From NCBI GenBank assembly GCA_050946375.1, contig JBMNUT010000015.1:11628-75627 (forward strand): a stretch of 64,000 nucleotides of DNA, written 5' to 3'. Positions 62,543-64,000 of the stretch are shown in pieces (positions within the stretch are counted from its first letter, which is position 1; each line of letters opens with the position of its first letter). The translations under genes and the position numbers were made by a program. Under the pieces are notes generated by a model. It was not told the origin of the DNA. It searched no databases and saw only the letters and a program-made list of their open reading frames with translations. Origin of the DNA: UBA1794 sp050946375 (GTDB taxonomy: Bacteria > Bacteroidota > Bacteroidia > Bacteroidales > Bacteroidaceae).

Positions 62543-63634
62543 ATGAAGATTTTGTTCTTACTGCCGGGCGGGGCTGGTGCTCCGGTCGGTGGAGTGAAGG
62601 TTGTGCTTGAATATGCCAACCGTTTGGTTGCCGACGGATATGAGGTTGGTGTCGTTTATCCGTCATATTGTCGTGGGCTGCATTGGATTGGTATCTTTTT
62701 GTATTGTAAAGCTGTTATCAGGTTTTTGGCATATTTCTTAATTAAGCGTTATAGCTGCCGGACTTGGTTCCCTTTGGATGCGAGGGTGAAAGAGTATTGG
62801 GTCTGGTCTTTGGATGAACGTTGGGTACCCAAAGCTGATGTTTATGTTGCAACTGCGGTACAAACTGCTTATTATTTGACTCGATATAAGAAAGTATCCT
62901 CGAATTTAAAGTTTTATCTTATTCAAGGTTTTGAAGATTGGGGTAATTCGAACCGAGAGTATCTTCTAAATTCATATCATTTCCCTTTACATAAATTTGT
63001 AATAGCCAATTGGCTCCGAAAAATCATAGAAAAAGAGAATGAAAGTTGTACTCTAATTCCTAACGGATTTGATTTCTCCCAATTCCATATTACAATACCT
63101 TTAGAGAAGCGGAAACGCTACAAAGTTTGTATGCTTTATCATAAATCTCAGGGGAAAGGCTGTGCTGATGGGTTTAAGGCATTAGAAATAGTCAAGAGAC
63201 GATGTTCAGATTTACGTGTAACTCTTTTTGGTGTGCCTTCACGTCCCGAAGGGCTTCCTGAGTGGTATGAGTATTATCAGCGTCCTTCTCGGGAAGTACA
63301 TACCCGGCTTTATAATGAGGCGGCTATATTCTTAGGCACGAGTCATTCCGAGGGTTGGGGATTAACGGTTGGTGAAGCCATGGCTTGCGGTTGTGCGGTA
63401 GTCTGTACGGATAATCCTGGTTATTTGGAGATGGCGGAAGATGGAAAGACTGCTCTTGTAGCTCCGGTTGCGGACTATGTGGCTTTAGCGAATAATATTT
63501 TGCGCCTAATGAAGGATGATGCTTTGCGTGTACGCATTGCTTATGAGGGAAATAAAAATATTCTTCGTTTCACTTGGGATTCTTCCTATTCTATTTTACG
63601 TGAGGAAATTGAGAAAGGATTAAGAGTTTCATGA
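62543..63634 (+). CDS. Family 4 glycosyltransferase
   Basis: A 363-residue GT-B enzyme. The N-terminus has LFLLPGGAGAPVGGVKVVLEYA with the glycine-rich acceptor-side loop. The C-terminal domain has the nucleotide-sugar motif GTSHSEGWGLTVGEAMACGCAVV, with the two conserved glutamates of GT4 retaining enzymes. It is preceded by AAGGAG about 30 bases upstream and overlaps the following polymerase gene by four bases (ATGA). Confidence 0.9.
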   Translation: MKILFLLPGGAGAPVGGVKVVLEYANRLVADGYEVGVVYPSYCRGLHWIGIFLYCKAVIRFLAYFLIKRYSCRTWFPLDARVKEYWVWSLDERWVPKADVYVATAVQTAYYLTRYKKVSSNLKFYLIQGFEDWGNSNREYLLNSYHFPLHKFVIANWLRKIIEKENESCTLIPNGFDFSQFHITIPLEKRKRYKVCMLYHKSQGKGCADGFKALEIVKRRCSDLRVTLFGVPSRPEGLPEWYEYYQRPSREVHTRLYNEAAIFLGTSHSEGWGLTVGEAMACGCAVVCTDNPGYLEMAEDGKTALVAPVADYVALANNILRLMKDDALRVRIAYEGNKNILRFTWDSSYSILREEIEKGLRVS

Positions 63635-64000
63635 TAGTTCCTGTTTGCTTACTTTTTACTCTATTTTCATTGTTATTTCTGTTTACTTCAGAGAATAGTA
63701 TACGCCGGTCTAAGAAAATATGTGTAATATTGTTATTTACTTGGGTAGGATTGAGTTTGATTGCGGCATTTCGGCCTGATATGGCAGACAAAGAAGGTTA
63801 TGAGCTTTTCTTTCGTTTCCCTAATAACTTTGGAAAACGATTCGAGTTAGGCTTTAGGTTTTTAACTACATTGATAAAACGTTTAGGAGCTGGACTGACT
63901 TTTTTCTTTTTCTTTTTTGCAGCTATCAGTATTGCTTTGAAATTGTGGGCGATTCGTAAGATGACCACTTTGTTATGGGGGTCTTTGGCGATTTATGTCT
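63631..64000 (+). CDS. EpsG-like polysaccharide polymerase (Wzy role), 5' part
   Basis: An open frame starting at an ATG that overlaps the GT4 stop and running off the right edge after about 123 codons. It encodes hydrophobic segments (PVCLLFTLFSLLFLFTS, ICVILLFTWVGLSLIAAF) and the sequence AAFRPDMADKEGYELFF followed by FELGFRFLTTLIKR, which resemble the N-terminal part of EpsG/Wzy-type polymerases. Such enzymes join repeat units in the periplasm. The call is reasonable for a partial sequence. Confidence 0.75.
   Translation, partial: MIVPVCLLFTLFSLLFLFTSENSIRRSKKICVILLFTWVGLSLIAAFRPDMADKEGYELFFRFPNNFGKRFELGFRFLTTLIKRLGAGLTFFFFFFAAISIALKLWAIRKMTTLLWGSLAIYV

Overview
The window looks like chromosomal DNA from the order Bacteroidales (Bacteroidaceae or a close family). 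The support is: many promoters of the Bacteroides type (TTG-like box, 19-20 bases, TAnnTTTG), a fused BioB-BioA protein, two UpxY/NusG-like antiterminators, type IX secretion genes porU and porV, GH43 exoenzymes, and Rex. Most gut Bacteroides I know of lack PorU/PorV, so a less typical lineage is possible. I cannot name a species from sequence alone.

Layout. 1-463: the 5' part of a leftward upxY gene running off the edge. Upstream of it is an 18-bp inverted repeat (598-615 / 816-833) enclosing a promoter that points away from upxY, which has the layout of a phase-variable capsule promoter in the OFF state. 1.2-7.3 kb: leftward ilvD-ilvB-ilvN-thioesterase-ilvC operon. 7.3-8.2 kb: gene-free, with a repeat array and a short promoter-to-terminator unit. 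8.2-20.1 kb: rightward genes for a DUF151 nuclease, RsmE, an envelope set (lipoprotein, ABC ATPase, FtsX-like permease, beta-helix lipoprotein), a Pif1-like helicase with TPR repeats, an AsmA-like protein and TsaC. 20.2-27.1 kb: leftward rex-FAH-porU-porV-ispF. 27.3-30.5 kb: SUI1 factor, then leftward rplM-rpsI and rpsB-tsf. 30.6-36.1 kb: leftward tripartite RND efflux operon. 36.4-38.8 kb: a short UvrA paralogue, then tRNA-Arg(TCT). 39.0-44.7 kb: complete leftward biotin operon (bioBA fusion, bioF, bioG, bioC, bioD). 45.4-51.0 kb: divergent biotin-dependent carboxylase and sodium-pump decarboxylase subunits, so a cofactor pathway sits beside enzymes that use it. 51.2-55.4 kb: MATE transporter, nucleotide-sugar dehydrogenase, CstA. 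55.7-58.7 kb: two secreted GH43 enzymes. 58.9 kb to the end: a second upxY opening a rightward polysaccharide locus (Wzx flippase, GT8, GT4, EpsG-like polymerase), with visibly AT-richer DNA after the upxY gene.

The most unusual signal is a dispersed family of degenerate tandem arrays with a period of 22 bases (unit roughly GNACTTTTTCNGAAAAGNCNT, close to palindromic). I found it at 14 places between 3 and 55.5 kb. It lies between genes and also inside genes: it encodes nearly all of two lipoprotein signal peptides, an apparent in-frame 22-residue insert in BioC, and patches in AsmA and PorU. I do not recognise it as a described family.
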